NCBI RefSeq assembly: GCF_000337595.1
Contig: NZ_AOIL01000068.1
Location: forward strand, 6,790 to 56,438
From: Natrialba taiwanensis DSM 12281
GTDB lineage: Archaea; Halobacteriota; Halobacteria; Halobacteriales; Natrialbaceae
DNA length: 49,649 nucleotides
Direction of reading: 5' to 3'
Within the stretch, counting starts at the first letter, position 1, and the number at the start of each line of letters is the position of its first letter. Below are positions 41,143 through 49,544 of the stretch, piece after piece. The translations under genes were made by a program, and so were the position numbers. The notes under the pieces were generated by a model, which was given only the letters and a program-made list of their open reading frames with translations, made no database searches and had not been told where the DNA came from.

Positions 41143-42207
41143 CTAGATGTCGCGATCGACGACGAACTCCGTGAACGTGTACAGCCGGTCGGTCGTCTCC
41201 GTGTCGAGAGCGAGTTCATCGACGGCGGCACGAGCATCGGCGGCGAGTTCGAGTGCGTGCTCGCGGGCGTACTCGATGCTGCCGGCGTCCTCGATGATCG
41301 ACAGCGCCTCGGCGAGTTCGTCGTCGGTGTTCGTCTCGGCTTCTAGAATCTCCTGCAGGCGCGTCGCCGTTTCCGGCGGACTCTCCTCGATGGCGTGGAT
41401 GACCAGCAGCGTCTTCTTGCCCTCACGAACGTCATTGCCGAACTCCTTGCCGAACTCGCCGGCGCGACCCAGAGAGTTTTCAACGTCAAGGATGTCGTCG
41501 CCGATCTGGAAGGCGACGGCGGTCAGTTCGGCGTAGGTGGCGGCGGCCTGTTCGACGCGCTCAGGTTGGTCGGTGATGATCGCGGCGAGGCGGGCGACGA
41601 TGCGGCCGAGACAGCCGGTCTTGCACGCGCACATCTCGAGGTACTCCGCGGGTGTGATCCGAACCTCGCGCTCGTTGTGCCAGCAGATGTCCATGCCCTG
41701 CCCGAGGTGGGTGCGGTTGAGTTCGTCCATCAGCATCTCGTAGGCGGCGAGTCGCTGTTCGGCCGGCAGGTTCCCGGGGTCCTCGGTCAGGATCTTCAGC
41801 GGCAGGAAGTAGAGCGCGTTGCCGGCGTTCAGCGCGACATCGCGCCCGTAGATGTGGTGCAGCGCGGGTTCGCCGCGGCGTTTCGTCGCGCCGTCCTCGA
41901 CATCGTCGACGATGATCGTCCCGTTGTGCAGGATTTCCGGAATGCACGCGTAGGGCAAGTACGCCATCGGGTCCTCGCCGAAGCCTTCGACGAAGACGAG
42001 AAAGAGGACGGCACGCCAGCGTTTGCCGCCGCGGTCGAGCAAGTCCCAGAGCGGGTCGGACAGCGCCCGCTGGAGACCGTCCGGGTCGTAGGCGTAGGTC
42101 GGCTCGCCGAAGAACGATTCGAGGTACTCGGTGTCGATCTCGCGCGGCACGAGATCGGCGATCGCCTCGTCTACGACCGGCCGCCACTCGGCAAGCGTCT
42201 CCCGCAT
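41143..42207 (-). CDS. idsA: Short-chain isoprenyl diphosphate synthase, geranylgeranyl/farnesyl type (354 aa)
   Basis: Builds C15-C20 prenyl diphosphates for archaeal ether lipids. The core is intact: RGGKRWRAVLFLVF, the first Asp-rich motif DDVED at 101-105 followed by TKRRGEPALHHIYG, the hydrophobic helix NAGNALYFLPLKIL, and the second Asp-rich motif GDDILD at 236-241. Product length depends on bulky residues before the first motif (HNGTIIVDD) and cannot be fixed by eye. Start ATG 42207 (MRETLAEW) has a TATA-like box 24-33 bases upstream. Works in the same pathway as phosphomevalonate decarboxylase, 5 kb away. Confidence 0.92.
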   Translation of the reverse strand: MRETLAEWRPVVDEAIADLVPREIDTEYLESFFGEPTYAYDPDGLQRALSDPLWDLLDRGGKRWRAVLFLVFVEGFGEDPMAYLPYACIPEILHNGTIIVDDVEDGATKRRGEPALHHIYGRDVALNAGNALYFLPLKILTEDPGNLPAEQRLAAYEMLMDELNRTHLGQGMDICWHNEREVRITPAEYLEMCACKTGCLGRIVARLAAIITDQPERVEQAAATYAELTAVAFQIGDDILDVENSLGRAGEFGKEFGNDVREGKKTLLVIHAIEESPPETATRLQEILEAETNTDDELAEALSIIEDAGSIEYAREHALELAADARAAVDELALDTETTDRLYTFTEFVVDRDI

Positions 42208-42230
42208 ACACGCCCCGAGAGCGAGCGAGG

Positions 42231-42240
42231 TAAAAAAGAT
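42231..42240 (-). promoter_or_regulatory. TATA-like box of the prenyl synthase gene
   Basis: ATCTTTTTTA on the minus strand, 24-33 bases before ATG 42207. The six-base T run is unusually AT-rich for this DNA. Confidence 0.5.
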
Positions 42241-42356
42241 TCTCAGTTCGTCCTGAACGTGCGGTGAGACCACACGTGGCGGGACTCCAAAGCCGAATCG
42301 CGGTACCGTATCCGACAAACGGTACAGTTACCCGCCCCGCCGAGATACCCGTCACT

Positions 42357-43685
42357 ATGACCGCCTGGATCGGCGACGTGTTCACCAGTGACGCTGGCTG
42401 GACCCATCTGGAACGACTGGTCGACATCGGTAATCGAATGGCAGGCAGCGACGGCGAGCGAGCGGCCGCCGAACTGACCCGCGACGCGCTCGCCGACGCC
42501 GGCGCGCGAAACGCCCGCCTCGATCCCTTCGACATTCAGGGCTGGACGCGCGGCGAGAGTTCGATCGTCGCTGGCCACGGAGAGGGCGAAGCCGAGACCG
42601 AACTCGACTGCATCGCGCTCCCGCGAAGCCCGGCCGACGGCGCGACGGCCGAACTCGTCGACCTTGGGTACGGACTGCCGGAAGACTTCGAGGACGCCGA
42701 TCTCGAGGGGACGGTTGCAATGGTCCGCAGCGACATTCCGGACTACTACGAGCGCTACATCCACCGCCGGGAGAAGTATTACCACGCCGTCGACCAGGGT
42801 GCCGTCGGCTTCATCTACCGCAACCACGTTCCCGGCTGCCTCCCGCCGACCGGCAGCGTCGGGACCGAGGACGATCCGATCGGCGACATCCCCGCCGTCG
42901 GCGTCTCGAAGGAGGTCGGGGCGCGCCTGGCCCGCCGGTACGACGGCGAGGAACTCGCGGTCAGCGTCGACGCGGACATTGAGGCGGCCGCGAGCCAGAA
43001 CGTCCACGCCGAACTCGGCCCCGAAACCGAGGAACGCGTCCTCGTCACGAGCCACGTCGACGCCCACGACATCGCCGAGGGCGCGCTCGACAACGGTGCC
43101 GGCACCGCGATGGTCGTCGAACTCGCCCGCGCACTTGCCGCCCGCGAGGACGAACTCGAGACGCGCGTCGAGTTCGTCGCCTACGGTGCCGAGGAGGTCG
43201 GCCTGGTCGGCTCCGGCTACCACGCCGAACGAGCCGACCACGACGAAATCAAAGCGATCGTCAACAACGACGGCGTCGTCCGCGACCGGACGCTCTCGCT
43301 CACGACCCACGGGTTCCCCGAACTGGCAGACGCCGCGAACGCGGTCGCCGAGCACCACGACCACCCGATCGAGACGGTCCCCGAACTCGGTCCCCACAGC
43401 GACCACTGGCCGTTCGTCCAGTGGGGCGTCCCCGGCTACCACGCGAAATCGACCGCCGACGAGGTCGGCCGCGGCTGGGGCCACACCTTCGCCGACACGC
43501 TGGAGAAACTCGAGGTTCGAACCCTGCGCGAACAGGCGATCTTGCTCACCGACCTCGTCGTCGAACTCGCAGACGACGAGCGGACCGTCGAACACCGACC
43601 GGCCGAGGAAATCGCCGCCGAACTCGAAGCGCAGGGACTCGCCGAAGGCAGCAAACTCACGGGCGACTGGCCGTACGACGACTGA
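42357..43685 (+). CDS. M28-family zinc aminopeptidase (442 aa)
   Basis: Metallopeptidase with a PA (protease-associated) insert. The zinc ligands are seen in order: VTSHVDAHD (His and Asp), LDNGAGTAM (Asp), FVAYGAEEVGLVGS (catalytic Glu next to the metal Glu), VNNDGVV (Asp) and a late His in SDHWPFVQWGVPGYH. The N-terminal region (RLVDIGNRMAGSDGERAAAE) is typical, and residues 100-200 form the PA part (GTVAMVRSDIPDYYERYIHRR in pieces). No signal peptide is present, so it acts in the cytoplasm. ATG 42357 has a TATA-like ACAGTTACC 24-32 bases upstream. Substrates unknown. Confidence 0.9.
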   Translation: MTAWIGDVFTSDAGWTHLERLVDIGNRMAGSDGERAAAELTRDALADAGARNARLDPFDIQGWTRGESSIVAGHGEGEAETELDCIALPRSPADGATAELVDLGYGLPEDFEDADLEGTVAMVRSDIPDYYERYIHRREKYYHAVDQGAVGFIYRNHVPGCLPPTGSVGTEDDPIGDIPAVGVSKEVGARLARRYDGEELAVSVDADIEAAASQNVHAELGPETEERVLVTSHVDAHDIAEGALDNGAGTAMVVELARALAAREDELETRVEFVAYGAEEVGLVGSGYHAERADHDEIKAIVNNDGVVRDRTLSLTTHGFPELADAANAVAEHHDHPIETVPELGPHSDHWPFVQWGVPGYHAKSTADEVGRGWGHTFADTLEKLEVRTLREQAILLTDLVVELADDERTVEHRPAEEIAAELEAQGLAEGSKLTGDWPYDD

Positions 43686-43764
43686 TCGAACCCCGCGACC
43701 GGCCGCTCGATAGTAACCCGCAGCCACCCGAGGAGAGATGCACCGCAGAGATCTGGGACCCCAC

Positions 43765-43772
43765 GCTTTTGA
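43765..43772 (+). promoter_or_regulatory. TATA-like box of the NAD-kinase-like gene
   Basis: GCTTTTGA, 24-31 bases before ATG 43796; supports this start rather than an upstream one. Confidence 0.4.
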
Positions 43773-43795
43773 GCACGCCACGCGAACTGCTCCGC

Positions 43796-44608
43796 ATGGA
43801 CGCTGGCACGTGGTCTCCCGATGAGTCGCCGGTTATCGGCCTCCTCGAGTTCAGTTCGAACGAGTCGCTTCCAGCGACCGACGCGTTCGAGTCGGCGCTC
43901 GCCGCGGCCGACGCGACGATTCATCGGGGTGAACTCGAGGCCGTCCTCGATGCGGAACCGGCTCCGACGCTGCTGGTCGCAGCCGGCGAGTCGGCGCTTT
44001 CGGCGCTCGCTCGCGCAACCGCCACCGCCTCGCTCTCCGCTCCAGTGCTTCCGGTCGGGTTGATTCCGGGCGTTCGAGCCGCGTCTCGCCATCGCGCTCC
44101 CGACGCCCTCGCCGCGGCACTCGACGGCGATGCGACGGTTCACCGCCGGGACGTGTTGGAAGCCGACGCGTTGCTCGAGGGCGACGCGAGCCACCCCCCC
44201 GTTCGGGCGCTGTTCGATCTCACCCTCGTCACCGACGAACCCGCCTCCATCTCCGAGTTCTCGATTCGAAGCCGGGACGAGCCAGTCGACTCGGTTCGGG
44301 CGGACGGCATCGTCGTCGCTACCGCGGCCGGCACACACGGCTACGCGAGCGCCGTCGACGCCCCGGAACTCTCTCGGGCGGTCGACGGCGTCGCCGTCGC
44401 TCCGATCGGACCGTTCGTGACGAAGACCCGCCAGTGGGTTCTCCCGGATCATGAACTCGCGCTGACGATCGACCGCGACGAACAGCCGGTGACGCTGGTC
44501 GCCGACGACCGAGCGATCGGCCGCGTTGCCGTGGCCGAACCGGTTACCGTCTCGGTCACCGAGACACTCCCGGTGCTTGCGGTGCCCGATACTGTACTCG
44601 ACGGGTGA
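43796..44608 (+). CDS. NAD(+) kinase-like protein without the GGDG motif (270 aa)
   Basis: Fold of NAD kinases is suggested by the order of elements: an N-terminal Rossmann-like part, then LIPGVRAASRHRAPDAL, LFDLTLVTDEPASISEFSI, a long strand-rich C-terminal domain with DGIVVATAAGTHGYASA (equivalent of the TPTGSTAY segment) and GVAVAPIGPF. The catalytic GGDGT is replaced by VAAGES at residues 61-66, so phosphate transfer to NAD is doubtful; a dinucleotide-binding or regulatory role is more likely. Haloarchaea commonly carry such a second, divergent copy besides a normal NAD kinase. ATG 43796 is chosen from the TATA spacing. Confidence 0.8.
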   Translation: MDAGTWSPDESPVIGLLEFSSNESLPATDAFESALAAADATIHRGELEAVLDAEPAPTLLVAAGESALSALARATATASLSAPVLPVGLIPGVRAASRHRAPDALAAALDGDATVHRRDVLEADALLEGDASHPPVRALFDLTLVTDEPASISEFSIRSRDEPVDSVRADGIVVATAAGTHGYASAVDAPELSRAVDGVAVAPIGPFVTKTRQWVLPDHELALTIDRDEQPVTLVADDRAIGRVAVAEPVTVSVTETLPVLAVPDTVLDG

Positions 44609-44664
44609 ACTCGGTCCGACCGCAAGCGCCTCGAAAACGAGTGAAAAACAACGAGAAACCGCAA

Positions 44665-44775
44665 CTACGTGTTCGACCCGCCGGAATCGCGCTGGCCCTG
44701 CGTTCGTGATCGCTGTCGCAGTTCGGGACGTGGGATCGCCCGCCAGCTGAACTCGCCCCAGTTCAGCCTGCCCAC
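44665..44775 (-). CDS. Possible small basic protein (36 aa)
   Basis: GTG 44775 gives MGRLNWGEFSWRAIPRPELR then QRSRTQGQRDSGGSNT and TAG at 44665. It begins 17 bases after the stop of the acidic protein gene on the same strand. The composition, rich in Arg and Gln and with two Trp, is not what random high-GC DNA usually gives, and the reading frame fits the codon pattern, but no homologue is recalled. Could instead be a 3' untranslated stretch. Confidence 0.35.
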   Translation of the reverse strand: MGRLNWGEFSWRAIPRPELRQRSRTQGQRDSGGSNT

Positions 44776-44792
44776 GCCCGATCGCCCGTCGT

Positions 44793-45056
44793 TTAACTGT
44801 TGTACGGCTCTTCGTCCCGGTGGTGGTCCGGATTCGCGTTGTCGACCGCGTCCGCCTCGCGCTCGTCGGATTTGTGCTCGATATCCTGTCGGCGCTGTTC
44901 TTCGTCCTCTCGCTCTCTGGCTTCCTTCTCCTCCTCGGTGAGCTCGTCGTCGTCCTCCTCGTCGTCGATTTCTTCGTGGGTTAGTTCGACGTCCCGTCCG
45001 TGTTCGTCTTTCCCGGTCCTGTCGGTCTGGCCGGTTTCGCTTGGGTCGTCAACCAT
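44793..45056 (-). CDS. Highly acidic, charged small protein (87 aa)
   Basis: Nearly all residues are charged: EEIDDEEDDDELTEEEKEARER and so on, with a short helical heptad-like middle (quoted in part: ELTEEEKEAREREDEEQRR). It looks like an intrinsically disordered or single-helix protein. ATG 45056 (MVDDPSETGQTDRTGKD). No family recognised. Such proteins are frequent in haloarchaea and may act as counterweights to basic partners or be stress-related; this is speculation. Confidence 0.6.
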   Translation of the reverse strand: MVDDPSETGQTDRTGKDEHGRDVELTHEEIDDEEDDDELTEEEKEAREREDEEQRRQDIEHKSDEREADAVDNANPDHHRDEEPYNS

Positions 45057-45137
45057 GGTGATCCCATCCGGGGCTATCGTCGCTCGCCGAAAAGGCGTTC
45101 GGCTTGCGTGAGTCGACCCGCAGCCAGCGCCGCGGCG

Positions 45138-45821
45138 CTACCAGGGCTCGCCGGAAGCGAGATCGATCTCGCTGTCGCCCTTCTCCGAAGGACAGATGTC
45201 CGCGAGGACGCAGTCGTCGCAGTCGGGGTTCCGGGCCGTACAGGTCGCACGACCGTGATCGATACAGAGGTGGGTGAACTGCTGCCAGTAGCCCTCGGGG
45301 ACGAGTTCCATCAGCTCCTGTTCGATCGGTTCGGGGTACTCTTCCTCGGTCAGCCCGAGCCGGCGAGAGAGGCGCTGGACGTGCGTGTCGACGACGATGC
45401 CCTCGACGACATCGTGGCCGTGCTGGAGGACGACGTTCGCCGTCTTGCGCCCCACACCGGAAAGATCGGTGAGTTCGTCCATCGTATCGGGGACCTCGCC
45501 GTCGTGTTCCTCGACGATCGTCTGGCAGGCGCTGCGAATGTACTTCGCCTTGTTGTTGTAGTAGGTGATCGAGTTCAGTTCCTCGGCGAGTTCATTCTGG
45601 GGCGCGTTGGCGTAGTCTTCGGGCCCGTCGTACGTCTCGAAGAGGTGTTCGGTTTCGGTGTTGACGCGCTCGTCGGTGCACTGTGCCGAGAGGATGACGG
45701 CGATCAGCAGTTCGAGGCGGTTCGAGTACCGGAGTGAAATCGTCGAGTCCGGATACGCCTCCTCGAGTCGATCGACGACCTCCGCAGCCTGATTCGTGCG
45801 GCTCTCACGCGGCGTTCCCAT
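45138..45821 (-). CDS. nth: Endonuclease III, DNA glycosylase/AP lyase (227 aa)
   Basis: Removes oxidised pyrimidines and nicks at abasic sites in base-excision repair. The HhH-GPD core is complete: LLIAVILSAQCTDERVN, the helix-hairpin-helix LSGVGRKTANVVL with the catalytic Lys, and IVVDTHVQRLSRRLG with the catalytic Asp. The C-terminal [4Fe-4S] motif is C-x6-C-x2-C-x5-C (from CTARNPDC to ADIC), so the cluster is present. The N-terminal ATG at 45821 precedes a short extension (GTPRESRTNQAAE). Length is typical. Confidence 0.95.
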   Translation of the reverse strand: MGTPRESRTNQAAEVVDRLEEAYPDSTISLRYSNRLELLIAVILSAQCTDERVNTETEHLFETYDGPEDYANAPQNELAEELNSITYYNNKAKYIRSACQTIVEEHDGEVPDTMDELTDLSGVGRKTANVVLQHGHDVVEGIVVDTHVQRLSRRLGLTEEEYPEPIEQELMELVPEGYWQQFTHLCIDHGRATCTARNPDCDDCVLADICPSEKGDSEIDLASGEPW

Positions 45822-46146
45822 GCAGCGTTCGTTGCGAGAGCGTCCATTTGAGGTGTTCGGTTCGAGCCCGGCAATCCGGCAGGCGTGCCACGGCGGGTCG
45901 GATTGCAGGAGAGTGCGTTACTGTGGCATACCGTGGCTGTCGCGGACGGACGAACGCGTGAGCGGTGGTTCGTTCCGGCCGACTAGTTGCACCGCTTTCA
46001 ACGAACAGGTGGTATTATTAGCCACGTTGTGTGACTAGTTCAACGAACGAGCGATCGCACATCGCCGGCTCGCTCCTGACGGAGTGACCGAGACGAGCGG
46101 GTGACGTATACGCCTCCGTCTTGCCCACGCTGTACCCGTGATACCG
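45822..46146. other. Intergenic stretch with a 10-bp direct repeat pair
   Basis: No gene found. TTCAACGAAC occurs at 45997-46006 and 46039-46048, 42 bases (four DNA turns) apart, with GACTAGTT lying just before each (45981-45988 and 46033-46040). Between them is an AT-rich GGTATTATTA. This looks like a regulator's paired binding sites ahead of the coiled-coil gene, though the promoter of that gene is not clear. Confidence 0.4.
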
Positions 46147-47049
46147 ATGCCATCACGAAACGATACGACGCCGTCGGCCGATTCATCGGACGAGACTGAC
46201 GTTCTCGAGACGCTGGTCGCTGCACTCCGCGACGAGCGAAACGAGCCACAGCGACGGGCGCTCCAGCGCGCGCTCGGTCTTCCCGACACTGCACCCGCGG
46301 GCGAGACCGCCGGTACACCCGGTACTGCCCCCGGTGTGGCCGACACCGCTGACAGTGCTGTCGGCGCTACCGACGAGACCAGCGCTGACGCAGCGTCCAC
46401 TGACACCGCACTCGAAGACGTCCAGACCGAACTCGAAGCGGCCACAACCGAAATCGAGCAGCTCCAGGCTGACATCGCGGATCTCAACGCGGCCGATAAC
46501 GTCCTTCGGCGTCGTCTCGAGGGAACGCTCCAGCCCCAACTCGATTCGGTCACCAACCGGCTCGAAGCACTCGACTCCCAGCTGGAACACCGCCGATCCG
46601 AGACGACCAGTAGCCTCGCCGACTTCGAGGCCACCTGTACCGCTCTCGAGGACTCCATTGCCGAACTCGAGGCCGATGTCGACACCTACGGCGACCGCCT
46701 CACCGAACTCGAGACCCGTATCGACACCGTCGAACGCACCCTCGAATCCAGAACGGACGAGTTGGCCGCCCAAACCGACGAGGCCGAAGTGCGTCTCAAA
46801 CGCGAACTCCTCTTACTCCGATCGGCCTTTTCGGGGGAAATCGAACGCGTCGACGACACTCTCGACGCGCTCGAGGCGACAGTCGGGACAGATCACGATA
46901 CTCTCAACGATTTCGATACTACACTGAGCGAACTCGAAACTCGCCTGGCTGAACTCGAAGCCGAAGCTGACGCCGCCAGCGACTGGCGTCACTCACTTCG
47001 GGACGCGATCCAGTCGTCGTCCGATTCGGTAGCGAGCGACGAGCAGTAG
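46147..47049 (+). CDS. Coiled-coil protein of unknown function (300 aa)
   Basis: Residues 1-55 have a short helical part (DVLETLVAALRDERNEPQRRALQ), followed by an Ala/Thr/Gly/Pro/Asp-rich linker. From about residue 95 to 285 it is continuous coiled coil: many repeats of the type LEAATTEIEQLQADIADL, LEALDSQLEHRR, LEDSIAELEADVDTY, LTELETRIDTVERTLE and LSELETRLAELEAEAD. No ATPase head, membrane helix or signal is present. It resembles SMC-arm or tropomyosin-like proteins but belongs to no family that I know; a scaffold or adaptor role is possible. ATG 46147 is preferred over GTG 46138. Confidence 0.75.
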   Translation: MPSRNDTTPSADSSDETDVLETLVAALRDERNEPQRRALQRALGLPDTAPAGETAGTPGTAPGVADTADSAVGATDETSADAASTDTALEDVQTELEAATTEIEQLQADIADLNAADNVLRRRLEGTLQPQLDSVTNRLEALDSQLEHRRSETTSSLADFEATCTALEDSIAELEADVDTYGDRLTELETRIDTVERTLESRTDELAAQTDEAEVRLKRELLLLRSAFSGEIERVDDTLDALEATVGTDHDTLNDFDTTLSELETRLAELEAEADAASDWRHSLRDAIQSSSDSVASDEQ

Positions 47050-47098
47050 CAATTCGCGATTCGACGCCCGCGTGAAGCCACCAATCGAATGCCGTGAA

Positions 47099-47105
47099 CT
47101 TTAAG
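47099..47105 (+). promoter_or_regulatory. TATA box of the phosphomevalonate decarboxylase gene
   Basis: CTTTAAG, 25-31 bases before ATG 47130; a good match to haloarchaeal TATA elements. Confidence 0.55.
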
Positions 47106-47129
47106 CGGCCATCATCCGCCTATCCGGGT

Positions 47130-48113
47130 ATGAAAGCGACCGCGATGGCCCACCCGATTCAGGGGTTGGTCAAGTACCACGGGATGCGCGATGACATCAA
47201 GCGACTCCCGTACCACGACAGCATCAGCGTCTGTACGGCCCCGAGCCACACCCGTACGACCGTCGAGTTCTCGATGGACTACGACGAGGACACCTACGTC
47301 GTCGACGGCGAGGAATTAGAGGGCCGCGCCGCAGAGCGCGTCGACGCCGTCGTCGAGAAGGCCCGCGACCTCTCGGACGCCGCGCACACGGTCTACCCCG
47401 TTCGTCTGGAGAGCGAGAACAGTTTCCCGACGAACGTCGGGCTCGGCTCCTCCTCCTCCGGCTTTGCCGCCGCCGCGATGGCGTTGGCCGACGCGGCCGA
47501 AATCGACGCCGACAGGCCCACGATTTCGACCATCGCTCGCGTCGGCTCGGCCTCGGCCGCGCGCGCCGTCACCGGCGCGTTCTCCCACCTGCACACCGGG
47601 CTGAACGACGAAGATTGCCGGTCCGAACGCCTGCCGAGCAATCTCCACGAGAATTTAAAGATCATCGTCGGGCTCGTCCCCTACCACAAGGAAACCGAGG
47701 ACGCCCACGACGAGGCCGCCGACAGTCACATGTTCCAGGCCCGCAACGCCCACATCCACGGCCAGATCGCCGAGATGCGCGACGCACTTCGCAACGACGA
47801 CTTCGAGGGCGTCTTCGAACTCGCCGAACACGACTCGCTCTCGCTCGCGGCGACGACGATGACCGGCCCCAAGGGCTGGGTCTACTGGCAACCGGCGACG
47901 CTCGCGGTCTTCAACCGCGTTCGCGAACTGCGAGAGGAAGAGGACATCCCCGTCTACTTCTCCACCGATACGGGCGCAACCGTCTACGTCAACACGACCG
48001 ACGAATACGCCGAGGAGGTCGAAGAGGCAATCTCGGACTGCGGCGTCTCGACGACGGTCTGGGACGTCGGTGGCCCCGCCCGACTCCTGGACGAGGACGA
48101 CCACCTGTTCTGA
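47130..48113 (+). CDS. mvaD: Phosphomevalonate decarboxylase (mevalonate diphosphate decarboxylase family, 327 aa)
   Basis: GHMP-fold decarboxylase that makes isopentenyl phosphate from mevalonate 5-phosphate. The start MKATAMAHPIQGLVKYHGMR is the family N terminus, and FPTNVGLGSSSSGFAAAAMALADAAE, in pieces, is the ATP-binding loop; PVYFSTDTGATVYVNT and SDCGVSTTVWDVGGPARLL close the fold. In Haloferax volcanii the orthologous group was shown to use the monophosphate, so I infer the same substrate here. Isopentenyl phosphate kinase would then complete the route; it is not in this window. Leaderless start with a good TATA box. Confidence 0.9.
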   Translation: MKATAMAHPIQGLVKYHGMRDDIKRLPYHDSISVCTAPSHTRTTVEFSMDYDEDTYVVDGEELEGRAAERVDAVVEKARDLSDAAHTVYPVRLESENSFPTNVGLGSSSSGFAAAAMALADAAEIDADRPTISTIARVGSASAARAVTGAFSHLHTGLNDEDCRSERLPSNLHENLKIIVGLVPYHKETEDAHDEAADSHMFQARNAHIHGQIAEMRDALRNDDFEGVFELAEHDSLSLAATTMTGPKGWVYWQPATLAVFNRVRELREEEDIPVYFSTDTGATVYVNTTDEYAEEVEEAISDCGVSTTVWDVGGPARLLDEDDHLF

Positions 48114-48175
48114 CGGCTGCGTTTTGGGTTCGCGGCCCCGCGAGTTCACGACTCCACGGATTCGGCCGCCGCCGG

Positions 48176-49414
48176 CTACGCTCGAAACGCCCGCACCGAC
48201 TCGTTCGTCCCGACGTACAGCGTCTCGCCCGCGATCGCGAGTTCGGGTGAACTCGCCACGTCGCGCCGCCAGAGTTCGTCGCCGGTCGCGGCGTCGAACG
48301 CGACCAGCGGAACTCGGTCGTTGGCGAACGGGCCGACGTAGACGGTCCCGTCGGCGCTGACCGGCGGCCGCAGACTCGCCTCGGGCTCGTAACGCCAGTG
48401 TTCCTCGCCGTCGACTGAGAACGCGGCGAGTCGTCCCGCCGATCCGATGGTTCCCCCTCGAACGTCGGACGTACTCACGTACACCCGCTGTCCGTCGACT
48501 GACGGCGATCGAGTCGTTCGCTCCGTGGTGAGTGCCGTTCGTCTCGTTCCGTCAGTCACATCGTAGACCGAGAGCCGACCCCTATCCTCGCCGTCGCCGT
48601 CGTAATTATGGCGCTCCGATCGAACTACCAGCCCGTTCGCTACCGCTGCCGATCCGTAGGCTTCGTAGGGCGATCCGTCGTCGGCCGTCCAGCGCCGGCT
48701 GAACTCGGCGTCGACGATATCGTACGCCGTCAGCGAGTAGCGCCCGGCGTAGACCGACCCACCCGCAGTTATCGGGCTCGCTGCGTCCCGATCCGCCGTG
48801 GCGATGATGTCGCCGGTGTCGGCGTGGAGTCGGGCGACGGTATCTCGACCCGTGACGTAGACCCACCCGTCGCGTTCGAGGGGCGTGTAATAGTAATTGT
48901 CGTCGTCGAATTCAGTTTCCCAGATCGATTCTCCGCCCGGGGTGAGCGCGCGGAGTTGATCCTCCCTGAACTCGTACAGTCGGCCGGCAACGAACGCGAG
49001 AAATGCCCTGCTCGCGCGCGAGCGAGTCCACTCCGTTTGCCCGGTCGCCGCGTCCAGCGCCACGAGTTCACCGTCGGTTCTGACGTACACGGTGTCGTCG
49101 GCGACGATCAGCGTCCGAAGCGAGTTCTGTTCCTGCCCGTTCTCGTGGTCGTACGTCCACGCGGTTTCGGGATCGTCCCGAGGCGGTGTCGCGTACGGGT
49201 TGTGGCTCGTCTGGGCGAAGTTATAGCCGTCAATCGGCCACTGACCCGGATCGGGATGCCAGTCGGGTGAGAGTCGTCGGTCGGGTTCTCCGAGCCGCCG
49301 TTCTCGGAATTCGGTTCGGACCGTCGAGCAGCCGGCGAGCGCACTGAGCGAGAGGGACGCAGTCGCGATGAACTCGCGTCGACGCCGGGCCGGCGGTGTT
49401 GCGTTGGAGGGCAC
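48176..49414 (-). CDS. Twin-arginine lipoprotein with PQQ-like beta-propeller (412 aa)
   Basis: Exported, lipid-anchored protein. The N terminus has the Tat signal ARRRREFIATASLSLSALAG with the lipobox LAGC, so the mature protein would begin at Cys29 or so and hang on the outer face of the membrane. The mature part shows about seven PQQ-like propeller repeats: VYVRTDGELVALDAATGQTEW in part, LYEFREDQLRALTPGGESIW, VYVTGRDTVARLHADTGDII, VYVSTSDVRGG, VYVGPFANDRVPLVAFDAATGDELW and LYVGTNESVRAF. No PQQ-binding or metal residues can be pinned down. GTG 49414 is the start, with a TATA-like AAAAGTATAA 27-36 bases upstream. Might act as a scaffold or sugar-binding surface protein. Confidence 0.9.
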   Translation of the reverse strand: MPSNATPPARRRREFIATASLSLSALAGCSTVRTEFRERRLGEPDRRLSPDWHPDPGQWPIDGYNFAQTSHNPYATPPRDDPETAWTYDHENGQEQNSLRTLIVADDTVYVRTDGELVALDAATGQTEWTRSRASRAFLAFVAGRLYEFREDQLRALTPGGESIWETEFDDDNYYYTPLERDGWVYVTGRDTVARLHADTGDIIATADRDAASPITAGGSVYAGRYSLTAYDIVDAEFSRRWTADDGSPYEAYGSAAVANGLVVRSERHNYDGDGEDRGRLSVYDVTDGTRRTALTTERTTRSPSVDGQRVYVSTSDVRGGTIGSAGRLAAFSVDGEEHWRYEPEASLRPPVSADGTVYVGPFANDRVPLVAFDAATGDELWRRDVASSPELAIAGETLYVGTNESVRAFRA

Positions 49415-49440
49415 TACTGGTTAGTGTGAAGTACATTCAG

Positions 49441-49450
49441 TTATACTTTT
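49441..49450 (-). promoter_or_regulatory. TATA-like box of the lipoprotein gene
   Basis: AAAAGTATAA on the minus strand, 27-36 bases before GTG 49414. Confidence 0.5.
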
Positions 49451-49544
49451 CATACGCAAAAGGGGTGGTGTGTCTCGGTTCGATCGTCCGATTTCGTGGT
49501 CGATGTGGGCCGCTGCGCGTCGTTGCGGGTGTGGCTGTGTCGCG

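Noticed and set aside
45862-45885. tRNA T-arm-like GGTTCGAGCCC
   Set aside because: The flanking bases pair at most four positions, and no anticodon arm, D arm or acceptor stem can be built around it. Similar TTCGA words are frequent in haloarchaeal DNA.
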